NCBI GenBank assembly: GCA_039621445.1
Contig: CP154956.1
Coordinates: forward strand, 68,456,452-68,520,451
Direction: 5' to 3'
DNA: 64,000 bases
Source of the DNA: Euglena gracilis
Lineage: Eukaryota; Euglenida; Euglenophyceae; Euglenales
Shown here: piece after piece, positions 10,001 through 19,789 of the stretch
How positions within the stretch are numbered: the stretch's first letter is position 1
Layout of the letters: each line of letters opens with the position of its first letter
Notes under the pieces: model-generated
Told to the model about the DNA's origin: nothing
Databases searched by the model: none
Seen by the model: only the letters and a program-made list of their open reading frames with translations
Position numbers and translations under genes: made by a program

Positions 10001-12800
10001 CCTGGAAGTGTTATTGGGGGTTAAGTTCATTTCTCTTGATCTTTCAGCCAAATGGCTTCCCTGGCTGGCTAATGATGTATTTTCAATATCACAGGGCATG
10101 TCAACCAACGACATCAACTAACGACAATTTTGCTTTCATTCGGAGCCTATTTTTTTTTCCTTGTGTAAACTGTTGCCATTTCCTTTTTCCTTTGTGTGTG
10201 TGCGTGTTTTTGGTTTTGGCAAAAAAATTATTTCTCCCCCCATTCGTTTTCCCTTTTTTTTTGCAACAACTTTTTGAGTTCTATTGATTTTGACTGAAAG
10301 AATCCACATTGCAAATAATTTTTTGGCCATACGCAATACCATTTTGCTATCTTCTGTGTGTTTTTTGGCCAACTTTTTGCATCTTAAAATCAAAATGTTC
10401 TGGGAAAAATACAAATTTTTCATGTTTGTTTGCAACACCAGAAATTGATAAAATGAAATGCATTTCCCCCTTTTTTGCTCCGTGTTTTCTGAAGCATGCT
10501 GTTTTCTCCAGCCCTGAAATCCCAGGTCAGCGTTCCGTTTGTGTGTGGTATTCTTTCCAGGTTGACTCTGATGACCACGTCGATCCTGTGAGTGGTTATG
10601 AGTTGTATTTTGAGCAAGTTGGACAGGATGGATCTTTTTTGTTAAAACATTTCTTTACCAATGAGTTTCCTATCAAAATTGTATGATACAAGTTGTATTA
10701 TATTATTTTTTTTGACCGCACCGATGTACGTCCACAGGCATGACTTGACAACAGTCCTGTTGCACAGTTGCTCCAAATCCAGATCTGTTCTTTTGTCTGA
10801 CTGGTGTTACTACACTCAAGATGATCCTGCCCAGACCCTGTTATTTCATCTTTCCAAAGGGCTTTAATTGCCGAAGTAATTTCCCCCCCAAATGTAAAGC
10901 CCCCCACCCCCATATGTATACATGCACACATATATGTAATTGGGTGATTTAAATATTCTCAGGGGGCTTTAAATTTGGGTGTTCATATTTGGAGGGGAAA
11001 ACTATTTTTTTTGGATTGCTCTACAAATTTTCATCGCCTGCATCTGTTGTCAAATATCATTTATGCCAAATTTTGTTTGTACAAGTCTGTGCTCTGCTGA
11101 TTTCCTCCAAAGTGTGCATTTTCAGAATGATCATCATTTCTTGCGGAAATCTTGTGGTGTACATTGGTGTGTTTCTCTTTTTCCTTGGATTGCACACTCG
11201 GGGTGCTCACATTGGGTGCTTTACATTCGGAATGGTAACCAAACCCGTGGGGGGGCTTTACAATTGGGCGGTTTACAATCGGGTTTTATAATTAGGTGGT
11301 TTTTTCTGCAACGGCTTCCAAAGCCAACGTGACCTGCAACTGGGTTGAACCAGGGAAGAAGGTTCACCAGATGAAGGAGAGTGTTACCATCATTCAAAAT
11401 TTCTGGACGGGCTGCAGTTTTTTCCCAAGGAAAAATTCTTTCAGCTCGGGAAAAATTCGTCCTATAATTCGGCGCCCCCGGAAATACAGGAAGGCCTGGT
11501 GTGGGGGTCGGACCCCACCACCCAGAGGATGGGGGGTGGGGGGTCGACCTCCCCACCCCCATCCATTGTGTTTTGGGGATTCCCGCACAGCCCTGTTCAG
11601 GAGAACTCCAACTTCCCCTGTTTTCATTGATGTCCATTCATTACCTACTCCCTCCCCATCCCAATGAAACTGAAATCACAATCAGTCCCCTTTTGGGCTT
11701 CAGCACCATGGTGGCCCCTATTAATCACCGTGTCCAGGTAAACCCCCCTTTTTTGTTCCCTATTCTCCTGTATTTCACAGAGGAGCCAAAGTTTTGCATC
11801 TGAAGGGGGTTTGGAATTTTTGGTTTGTCCCCCACCATACAATCAATTTGTCACGGTGGGTGGCTGGTTTCTTTCAGGGTGACTGGTTTTTGGCCTGGTG
11901 GCGGTCGGCAAAAAAAAATGCTAAAGTAACCTGGCGCCGAAGGTTTTCGGCCTTTTCCTATTTGTGGTCAATTTCCCTTGCATTGCATGGCCGACCCCCC
12001 CCCCCCCCAGGAGGGAGGGTTAGTGACTGGTTTTCTGAAGAAAAAAAAGCGCTGACTAGTTTTTGGAAGAGTGGAAGTGACCCCCCCCCGGGGTCGATAA
12101 AGAATTAAATAATAATTTATAATATCTAATTATCATGTCTCCCATTGTGTCTGCCCATGGTGATCCACGATGCGCAACCCCATTGGTTCAAATTGACCAA
12201 AGTCAATAAGGAAGGGCTTTGCTCAAGGAGTCGCAACGAAGGGAAGGTCTACCCCTGATGGGACTTTGGCTTTCCAGCTGCCCCTGACCCCCTCAAAAAA
12301 ACAACAATAAGACCCAGGTCTTATTATTTGGGTCCGTAGCTGAACCTCCAGGGGTGTCTTATTTTGGGAGGGTCGTATTTTACCTTTTTGGGGGAACTTG
12401 AAAAATGATGTCTTTCCCCCCCCCCCCCGGGTCGGTCAAGGAAAAAATCCAAAATTTTTCCTTCGGCGCTTTGTGCCATGTGTAAATTAGTGTACGCTTA
12501 CCATGTTTTTTGCACTTCAAAAATCCGAACATTTGTTGCAATTTCATCGCTTTGTGGGTTGGAATTTTTGGTATTTTTTAGGGCATTGTTTTCCCCCCTG
12601 GCGCTTCGCGCCTAATTTTTGGTTTTTTGTTTGACCGGCCCAGGGGGTCTTATTTTGGGGGAGGGTGTTATTTTTGGGGGGTGGTCTTATTTTTGGGGTC
12701 TTATTCTGGGGGGTTAGTGGAAAATTCTCCCCAGGGTGACTTTAAAAAGCTCGCCTTTGATGAACTGAGTGCAAATAAAAAGGAAAAAAGGAAAAAATGA
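4064..12800 (+). CDS. Candidate acidic protein built from very small exons
   Basis: I do not recognise this gene. Exon-like blocks are 4064-4120 (starts ATG, MATFDPYLSEDDSDFAAGR), 5337-5435 (KISDPEDGP..., acidic), 8103-8165 (AEIFEQRGPDALTSAEGDL), 8244-8344 (DDLDEFDGPSDEEEEF), 8764-8797 (TEKAFLEELYP), 9060-9091 (YHVTYMGENE), 10561-10587 (VDSDDHVDP), 11704-11737 (MVAPINHRVQ) and 12735-12800 (lysine-rich end, KKEKRKK then TGA). All have AG and GT borders. Three groups join in phase: 5337 with 8103; 8764 with 9060 and 10561; 11704 with 12735. Other links do not fit, so exons are missing or more than one gene is present. The acidic, Ser-rich composition suggests a disordered nuclear protein. The segment YHVTYMGENE could be a strand of a small barrel such as Tudor, but that is a guess. 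Confidence 0.35.
4140..4450. repeat. C/G-run repeat with GGCGCC hairpin
   Basis: The first intron of the acidic candidate carries a dense C/G-run element. It contains the palindrome TTCGGCGCCGCAGGCGCCGA and ends with CCCCTGTTCGGAACCCTG. Similar endings recur elsewhere, for example CCCCTGCCTGGAACTCC near 17780. Confidence 0.55.
4690..4965. repeat. GTGACTGG / GGTCGGC repeat, copy 1
   Basis: Repeated phrases GTGACTGACTGTCTGACTAA, GACCGACCCC and GCGACTGGCTTTTTT with C runs relate this block to 11870-12095 and 48935-49225. The three are diverged members of one dispersed family. Confidence 0.5.
5229..5326. repeat. TTTTTTAAGG tandem repeat
   Basis: An imperfect tandem of about ten bases (TTTTTTAAGG) lies just upstream of the exon at 5337. 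Further arrays of the same word occur at about 7495-7635, 51865-51930 and 52110-52150. Confidence 0.65.
5990..7760. other. Intron or intergenic DNA dominated by A and T runs
   Basis: Alternating A and T runs occupy 5990-6150, a tandem duplication occupies 6268-6625, and TTTTTTAAGG arrays occupy 7495-7635. The region 6790-7250 is of more ordinary composition, but no block with both splice borders and coding bias stood out. Confidence 0.45.
6268..6625. repeat. Diverged tandem duplication, unit about 210 bp
   Basis: The phrase CAACATTTTCTCAAAATTTT at 6268 recurs with small changes at 6481. Each is followed by a GAAAATCCAA phrase, a GTCAGTA phrase and CCAAAATTTGGTCC, in the same order. Spacing is about 212 bases. 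Confidence 0.65.
9240..9430. repeat. GAGCACCCCC repeat with inverted ends
   Basis: AGAGCGCCCCCC and AAGAGCACCCCCC occur with TACTACAAGAGC on the left. The right side carries AATAGTAGAGCACCCCC and then GAGCACCCGCTCTGCTATTA. It resembles other C-run elements but has its own end sequence. Confidence 0.4.
9660..10005. repeat. CTAAGCGACGCCCTG repeat, copy 1
   Basis: Members share an internal part with GTGCAAAATGGGCAAAA and TTTTTGGAA, a TCCAGCC-rich C-run part, and an end near GGTCGCTAGGCGACGCCCTG. The other copies, at 26570-26835 and 44600-45060, have the same order of parts on the same strand. Confidence 0.55.
11870..12095. repeat. GTGACTGG / GGTCGGC repeat, copy 2
   Basis: It carries GGTGACTGGTTTTTGGCC, GGCGGTCGGCAAAAAA, CTAAAGTAACCTGGCGCCGA and GGCCGACCCCCC. 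All four have close counterparts in 48935-49225. Confidence 0.6.
12300..12720. repeat. AATAAGACCC / GGGTCTTATT repeat cluster
   Basis: AATAAGACCCAGGTCTTATT at 12308 is followed by several GGTCTTATTTTGGGGG units at 12640-12720. A short hairpin CGGCGCTTTGTGCC sits at about 12463. Confidence 0.6.
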
Positions 12801-13406
12801 AAACAGGAAAAATGGAAAAAAGGAAGATAGGAAAAAAGGAAAACGGGGGAAAAAATGGGATTTCCAAAAAATGTGAATCAAAATTTTCGGTAAGATACCG
12901 TTACAATATAAATAATCACCCTATCTTCAGAAACAAGAAGGCCAGAAACGAAAAACACCCAAAATTTGAAAGAGAAGGGAATGATTCAAAGAAAGAGCCA
13001 CAACGCTTACTGTCACATTTTTGCCCCAATGCCCAAAACGAAAGGCCCCACTGTCAAAGTCGGGATAGTGTGGTTTGGATGACCAACTGCAAACCCCTCG
13101 GGATTTTGAATTGAGCGGGTAATGAACCTGCACCGACCAAGCAAAATCATCCGCTCTTGTGGTTACAATGACTCAGGAGTTTTTGTTTTTTTTTAAAAAA
13201 CGAAAACTTGAAAACTTGAAAACTTGAAGGAAAAAAAAACTTGAATTTTTTTTAATAAGTGTTGGCGATTAGGGGCCTGGGGGCAGGGAAGAGCAAAACA
13301 GTCTGGAGGGGGGCTTTCTCCACTTGTGGCACAAAGTGCAGAAAATTTGCTCGACCCCAATATTGATCCCTCTCAAAAGTGGCTCCACCCGACCCCTCCC
13401 CCCCCA

Positions 13407-13530
13407 GGGGTGGGTGGGTGAGTGGGTGCCAACACCCCAGCCCAAGAGCCTCTGCCTCTAAGAGGGAGAAGCTCTCTGAGAGGCAGAGGCTCTCTTGGGT
13501 TGGGGTGTTGGCACCCACTCACCCACCCCT
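13407..13530. repeat. 124-bp hairpin
   Basis: The left arm runs from GGGGTGGGTGGGTGAGTGGG to AGCCTCTGCCTCT. The right arm, from AGAGGCAGAGGCT to CACTCACCCACCCC, is its reverse complement with few mismatches. The loop is about 19 bases. It could be a folded RNA precursor or a small foldback element; there is no direct evidence for either. Confidence 0.75.
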
Positions 13531-13559
13531 TTTATTCAAACAGTAGATTTGCAGTTCCC

Positions 13560-14403
13560 TGCTGAAGTGTGATTCCCATACCTGTGCCAACGTTTTATGA
13601 AGGTTCCCCACCCAGCACGATTCCCGTTTGGGTCCAACCGTGTGGGTCTACCCCTCTGTTCTATCACTATGACAAACCTGGAACTAGGGCTTTTCTTAAG
13701 CCGGAGGGGACCCTATCCCCCGGGGGGGGGTCCACCCACTTAGGCGGCCGGATTCGCACTTAAGCTTTTTTCGTTTTATTTGCGCACTTGCGCAAATTTA
13801 CGATTTTTTTGATTCTGCTTTGTTTCGGCTGTGAAGGTCAGGGGGGTTTGTAAACACGTGAACAAGAGAGCACAAAAAATGAGCAAAATTCTGTTTTTGA
13901 CTGTGAGACCCCCGGGACTTTGGCGAAAAATGCTGTTTTTGGGGTGTACCAAAATGGACTTTGTACGTCGAACCCCCCGGGACCCTGCCGGCCCAAAGGG
14001 AAAAAAACGCAAAAAAGCACCATAGGAACGGGACCTTTACTGCCCCTGTTGCTCCTTTCAGCTGTGTCCCCGGGTGTGTCCGAGCTGCCGGCTGTGTGCG
14101 TCCTGGGTGTTTGTCGGACTGCTTTGCTTGCGGCGCCTTGGTGTGGTATTTTTGGGCTGTTTGTTAATGCGCGGGGAGGAGATGCCGGGGGGTGTGGGTG
14201 CGGTGTGACCAAGCCGGCGACAAGGACAAAGGGGAAGGAAGGTGAGTACGGGGTGTTGGGCAAGGGATGCACAGAGGGGATGAAATGGGGTCCGCAGGGA
14301 ATGAAGGGGATAAAGGGGAACGGGTGTCTCCCACCCGGCTTATACCCGGGATGCGCACAACCAGTTGTGTGGCAAAGAACCCTGCAGGAGAACCCCAACA
14401 CTA
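13560..14403. other. No supported gene
   Basis: Long open frames exist on both strands here (for example 13920-14459), but they run on into the GCGC dyad block and lack family motifs. A TTGCGCAAATTT dyad lies near 13790. Confidence 0.4.
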
Positions 14404-16330
14404 GAAGGACAAAGTTGTGTTTATGCGCGCAAATGCGCGCACCAACATGTTTATGTTGATGCGCGCAATTGCGCGCATAAACACAATTTTGTCCTTCTGG
14501 GATTGGGCTTTGGCACCCATGAACTAACGCCGTTGATAAACGGTGTGACATAGAGGCCCTGACGGTACGGGCTGACAGCCCATCCAGTTGGTGAGTTTGT
14601 CACACTGTTTGTCAACGGCGCAAGCTTATGGGCGCAAATGCGCGCACCAACAAAATTATGTTTTATGCGCGCATTTGCGCAAATGCGCGCATAAAACATA
14701 ATTTTGATGGTGCGCGCATTTGCGCCCATAAACACAAATAAGAACGGTGTGACGGAAACACAACCGTCAAACACTGACAGCAGATGTGGTTCATTTGCGC
14801 ATTTGCGTGCATCACGTTGTTTGTGGGCGCAAATGCGCAAATAAACTGTACGAAGAAACTGCACAATTTATTATGTTTATTTGCGCATTTGCGCCCACAA
14901 AACAACGTGATGCACGCAGATGCGCAAATAAACAACTAATGGAGCAGTAGAAAACGATTGCAGTTGCCTCTCCTGCAACTGCCCTTAGTGGCTTCTGAAT
15001 GAGTTGAAAGCAAATGACCACACCGTCTCCTCCGGTATATGGTGTTATTGTGCCTTTTTTTGACCATTGACAGGTCCCACAAAAGATGGAGACATAGGAC
15101 CTCCAGAAGGTGCGCGCACAGCCACCCAGTAACGGTACACATCCACCGGCACCATTTTTTGGGTCCCAAGGGCCCTGCCGCTGACCTGCGGCCTGGGCTC
15201 CGCTGTTAAAGCCCCATCAGCTGCTGATGCTTCAGCACCCAACAGGCCGGCATCCACTTCCCCGGTGCAACGACACCCACCACAGCGACCACGTTATACC
15301 CCGCAACCAGGGTGTAAGGCTGGGGGTATGACGTGGTGCCAGTGCATGGCAACCAGCAGCCGAAGAGAGGTGGCCCTCAAGCACCCTTTCCTTTGGATGC
15401 AAGGAAGTGGTGAACTTTTACCACTGCATTGGGTGCATCAAAACGGTGGGACCCACTCCCCCCAAATTATGCACAAAAATCGGTGTTTTTTACGTTTTTC
15501 AAGGGAAAAATGGCAAAGAAAACCGTAAAATGGACTCCGGCCCGACATGTCCCGGGCATTTCAGGTGCCAAATTTTGCCTTCTTGTAACGCAGTCCTGTT
15601 GCAGAAAAGGTGTCCAACAGTCACAGGTCGTTTGCATGTCATTAATTCATGATGTTTAACTGCCAAACGCATGACGCCAAAACAACAGGTCGTGTGGGCC
15701 GGGTAACAGCAGTACAAATGTACACACGTAAGACAGGCAAATTTTGGCCAGTCACATGCCGTGTTCCAGTGAACACTCCACACCACCTCTCACCACAAAT
15801 TTCATCGGCATGTAATTGTGGTCATTGGTTGGCGTGAGGAATTGCGTTCGCCAGCTGTCACGGAGGAGGAGATGGTATTGCACAACTCATGTGTGTTGGT
15901 GCGCGCATTTGCACAAATAAACAGAGCTTTGTTTGTGTGCTCTAAGGCTCCTACAAACACATCATTTTGAAGCGGTGTATAAAGTGTTTTATGCGCGCAT
16001 TTGCGCAAATGCGCGCACCAACGTAATTGTGTTTATTTGCGCAACTGCGCGCACCAACACGCCCATCACGTTATAAAACCTCGCAGGGTCATGGTCCTCA
16101 TTGGTGTCTTTTAACATAGAAAGTAAAAGTACATGTTGGTTGGCGCATTTGCGCAAATAAACATAACTATGTTGGTGCGCGCATTTGCGCAAATGCGCAC
16201 ACCACCAAATGTGTTGGTGCGCGCATTTGCGCCCACCAACACGTCATTTTATCATCATCGTTATTTGCGCAAATGCGTCCACAAACACAATTGTTTTTAT
16301 TTGCGCAATTGCGCGCATAAACACACATCA
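14404..16330. repeat. Cluster of about 17 GCGC dyads (TTTGCGCAAATGCGCGC)
   Basis: Short dyad-symmetric units such as ATGCGCGCAATTGCGCGCAT, or GCGCGCATTTGCGCAAAT with extensions, occur near 14423, 14459, 14631, 14665, 14711, 14792, 14826, 14881, 14910, 15899, 15991, 16035, 16142, 16176, 16217, 16263 and 16296. Most are flanked by ACCAACA, ATAAACA or their complements. Pairs of units form larger inverted repeats: 14400-14500 is nearly palindromic, and 14525-14620 has arms CGCCGTTGATAAACGG and its complement. Solitary units lie at 3398, 13790 and 17298. The open frames through the cluster are by-products. Confidence 0.75.
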
Positions 16331-16497
16331 ATTGCGTGACGGCTGCCTCACGTAGTCTGTGTGTCTGTGGTGGTGTGATCTAATGAGGCCCCGTGTGTTC
16401 TCACCGGTGACGGCAGTGTCACAGCCAGTTCAGGCAGCACGTCAGCACCGTTTCCAAGTGTCGTCACAAGGGGTGTGTGCCTCTCTCCCGGTTAGGG

Positions 16498-16537
16498 GTG
16501 GGGGGGGCGTGGGTGGGGGGGGGGGGGGGGGGGCCCG

Positions 16538-16591
<54 letters not shown>

Positions 16592-16620
16592 GAGGGGGGG
16601 GGGGGGGGGGGGGGGGGGAG

Positions 16621-16656
<36 letters not shown>
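16498..16656. repeat. G tract of about 155 bases
   Basis: Almost pure G with a few interruptions (CCCGCC, TGA, AGGGA). It could form G-quadruplexes. Its length and base calls are also the kind of sequence most likely to be misassembled. Confidence 0.8.
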
Positions 16657-16657
<1 letters not shown>

Positions 16658-16762
16658 AAAGGGAGGGTGATGTACAACAGCACCAGTCTCACCCTCAGCC
16701 CTATTAACGTCACCCGGTAAGCAGCATGCACACCAGACCACTGGGAGTTAATCCCCTCCAAT

Positions 16763-17213
16763 CAGGGGGGGGGGGAATGCAACTTGCATAATTTGCATTT
16801 TTTTGCATAATCGGCTTTTCCCGAAATTTGCATTTTTTTGCATTTTTTTTAGCATTTTCTTTGCATAAAATATTTTCCCCGAAAAAATTTTTTGTAGTTG
16901 GTTGCCACATGTTTGAAATTTTTTGCATATTTTTGCATTTTCTACATAAAATATTTGCCTGGAAAAAAATTTTGTTGTTGGTTGCCATATTTATGGATTT
17001 TTTTGCATTTTTTTGCATTTTTTTGCATAAAATATTTTGCCTTGGAAATTTTTTTTGATCTTAGGCAGCAAAGCTCTGTTATAATCAAGCTTTTTCTCAG
17101 GTTTTTCATGCAAGTTGCATTTTTTTGCATTTTTTTTGCATTTTTTTGCATTTTTTTGCATTTTTTTGACTTGCATAATTTGAAGGGCCCAGTTGCATTC
17201 CCCCCCCCCCCTG
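16763..17213. mobile_element. CAGGGG-type MITE, copy 1
   Basis: The element starts CAGGGGGGG...AATGCAACT and ends with the complement AGTTGCATT...CCCCCTG. It is flanked on both sides by the 7-base direct repeat CTCCAAT (16756-16762 and 17214-17220), a target-site duplication. Inside are arrays of TTTTTTGCAT, the phrase GGCAGCAAAGCTCTGTTATA and no gene. A second copy with a different target duplication lies at 43625-44063. Ends beginning CAGGG are typical of hAT elements, which usually duplicate 8 bases, so the superfamily is uncertain. Confidence 0.85.
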
Positions 17214-17819
17214 CTCCAATAGATGGGTGTAACGGTTCTTAAATCGTGTTCTGGGTGTCAGGGTACAGGGTCCCAGGGGTTACAAAAAAATGGTACATTT
17301 GCGCAATTGCGCGCATCCAAAGGAAAAAAGCTTAAGTGCGAATCCGGCCGCCTAAGAGCCAGCCAGCAGCTCAAATCTAGCCAGCAGCCCAAATTCGGGC
17401 TTGGAGCCCCCGGGGGGGGGGGGCGAGTGAAATAAAGTTGGGTCCAGCCCGGCCGGAGGCCGGGCCAGCTGGCCGCAGGCTGACCAGCCAGCCGCAGGCT
17501 GCCCAGCTCACCTATCCCTGCATTTTTTTCAGCATTTCAGCATTTTTTTTTCTGGAGGAACAGCCCCAATCCAGCCTTGATCTAGCTCCAACCATCAAAA
17601 TGTCGAAAATCGCAAAAAAAAATTGAACCTTTTGTTTTTCATCGACCCAGCCCAGCCCAGCCCCCTCCAGCCCCGGACCCCCCTATCCCCAGGGGGGGTC
17701 CAACCAGCAGCTCATTTCCAGCCAGCAGCCTTTTTGCCAGCCGGAGGCTGGACCCCACCCGGGGGGGTCCTTAAGAAAACCCCTGCCTGGAACTCCACGC
17801 ACGGAGTGGCCCATCACAG

Positions 17820-19045
17820 CCTGAAGAAGTGCGAAGTGGATCCTTGCCGCCCCGGCCATTTTTCTGCCTTTCCGGAAGTTTCACGCCGTTCAAACTGCAG
17901 TACACACTGCTGAGAGGGTTTGTGGTGACCTCTTGTCGACGTTCCAGCCCATCCGACCAAGCACCTATAGTCAAAATGGCCGAAAATGGCCGAAAATGGC
18001 CGAAAATGGCCGAAAATGGCCGAAAATGAAAATTTGGGCTCTATAGGTGGGGGTCCCGAAAATGGCCGAAAATGGCCGAAAATGGCCGAAAATGGCCGAA
18101 AATGGCCGAAAATGGCCGAAAATGAGAAAAAAATCATTCCAAAAATTTTCGAGTTTTTTTTTGCCCAACAGCTTTGCCCAACGCCTAAGGGGCGATTTCC
18201 AGTGCAACTGATTCTTGTCTCTGTGCAGCCTCTGTTCTCCTGCCATTATGCCTGGCACTGTAAGACATGCTGCTCAAAGAACCACCTCCGAAAAGGTTAT
18301 TTGGGCTTTGATGACATTTCAGAAAATTTTGGTGACAAGGGCGATGCTGGCATTTTTTTGTATTTTTTGAAGAATAAAACTCATTTTTGGGATAATTTCT
18401 CCACAAATCTCCAGTATTACGCCCATTTTGGCCATTTTTGGATCAATTTTTGCTGATTTTGGGGTATTTTGCACTGATTTGGCAAATATTGTGCTAATTT
18501 GGGTCAATATGAGCTCATTTTATGACATTTCCGGCCATTTTGCGCCATTTTGGTGATTTGGGTTATTTTTCACTTTTTTTTTGTGGACATTGTTGGCGTT
18601 TTTGGGCAATTTTTGGTTATTTCAAGCCATTTTAGGTCATTTTGTGTGCTTTTGGGGACTTTTTGTGGACAATTCTGGGCTTTTTGTGGTCATTTTTTGG
18701 GTTTTTGCGGTAGGTTGGGAGCCAATGGATGAAGACAATAGGCAAGACACAAATATTAGGCAAGACACAAATATTGGACAAGATGAATTGAATGGAGATA
18801 CTGGACAAGATGCAATGGTTGCAGATACTGGACAAGATGCAATGGATTACCACTTGTCGGAGCCCGCATTTATGTCCGCTACGTTCCCGGTCGATCCTCT
18901 TCCCGGTCCCACTCCCACTCCCGGGCCCACATTCCCTGCCCCTGGACTGGCAACCGCCCCCACAGCTCTCCGGGGCCCCACCGCCCCTCGCTCTCTCGGT
19001 GGCCCCCCCCTCAAGAAGACCAAGGACCCGAAGCCCGAAACCTGA
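17820..19045 (+). CDS. Candidate Cys/His-rich protein with minisatellite-encoded tail
   Basis: Three blocks join in phase: 17820-17877 (LKKCEVDPCRPGHFSAF), 18229-18295 (LFSCHYAWHCKTCCSKNHLR) and 18714-19045, which ends with a TGA after KKTKDPKPET. The first two give a Cys/His pattern (C-x4-C-x3-H, then CH-x3-HC-x2-CC-x3-H) that suggests zinc binding, but I cannot name the family. The third starts with degenerate repeats of an ADTGQDAMD-like unit, encoded by a minisatellite, and continues as a Pro/Thr-rich tail. Upstream exons and the start are not identified. An array of the CCTATAG element lies in the intron between the first two blocks. Confidence 0.4.
17961..18126. repeat. CCTATAG element with (AAAATGGCCG)n arrays
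   Basis: GCACCTATAG is followed by five AAAATGGCCG units, then CTCTATAGGTGGGGG, then seven more units. The 10-base period equals one helical turn. Other copies, with GGCCG or GGCCT units, are at 5920-5970, 19641-19740, 28221-28350 and 29795-29912. Confidence 0.75.
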
Positions 19046-19199
19046 AGCCATGAAACCCATTAGATCCTCCTGCACTGGGAGTGTGCAGCGCACCCTCTCT
19101 GCGGGTGGGCGAGCATCCCGTGCGGAGCCTCTCCCCAAACCCGGCCAGGTGCCCTCCCTCCCCCCCCCTCCTCCCTTCCCTCCCATTCCCCCGGTCCTC

Positions 19200-19300
19200 T
19201 CCAACAGAAAAAATGGATGCAGATACTGAACAAGATGCAGATGCTGGGCAAGATGTATATGCTGCAGAAATTGGGCAATTGGGTAGCGCATTTGATGTCA
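19200..19300. repeat. Second minisatellite block like 18727-18843
   Basis: Units of the form GCAGATACTGAACAAGATGC and GCTGGGCAAGATG resemble the repeat that encodes the tail of the preceding gene, about 360 bases further on. It reads open as ADTEQDADAGQDVYAAE in one frame but has no clear exon borders. Confidence 0.5.
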
Positions 19301-19640
19301 ATATTTCAACATTATGTGCTGATCACATGTTTGCTTGCTTTTGCTCTGAGCTCAAGCCGAGCGCACTTTCTTCCAACTTCGCCACATCCAGATGGATGAT
19401 CATCTCATCATGACAGATGAAATTTAACATATCAAGGCTTCTTTGAAGTGATGGATTTTTGCCATTTAGATTTTTCACGATATTACAACCAATTTTTTTT
19501 GACCTCTTTAATCCCTGAGCACCCATTCCAAACGGACCTCTTTGGATGTGTTGGCTTGATTTGTTGCTCACAACTACTTTCACGTTGCATGAATGATCAA
19601 ATGCATTGTTGGTATGAAAGGATTTTAAGGTAATTTTACC

Positions 19641-19740
19641 CCCCACCTATAGGAAAAAATGGCCGAAAATGGCCGAAAATGGCCGAAAATGGCCGAAAAT
19701 GGCCGAAAATGGCAAAAATCGGGGTGTCAACTATAGGTGC
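19641..19740. repeat. CCTATAG element, compact copy
   Basis: CCACCTATAGG opens the block, six AAAATGGCCG-type units follow, and CTATAGGTGC closes it. The two ends are inverted repeats of each other (CACCTATAG / CTATAGGTG), so the unit looks like a tiny terminal-inverted-repeat element of about 100 bases. Confidence 0.7.
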
Positions 19741-19789
19741 TTGCATCCGACCCCCCACTGGTCACGGGGGGGGGGGGGGTGCATTGGAG

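Noticed and set aside
11324-11361. Exon reading ANVTCNWVEPGKK in the acidic candidate gene
   Set aside because: Has an acceptable acceptor and donor but fits the phase of neither neighbour, so it was left out of the model.
13838-14551. 237-residue open frame on the - strand
   Set aside because: No splice-supported coding bias, no domain, and it runs into repeat units.
14404-16330. CRISPR-like array
   Set aside because: Repeat spacing is irregular, the units are themselves palindromic and occur in both orientations, and the genome is eukaryotic.
14451-16339. Proteins with repeated MRAFAQMRAP and AHKH words
   Set aside because: Produced by the GCGC dyad units in open frames on both strands.
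16359-16761. Poly-Gly and poly-Pro proteins
   Set aside because: Translations of the G tract.
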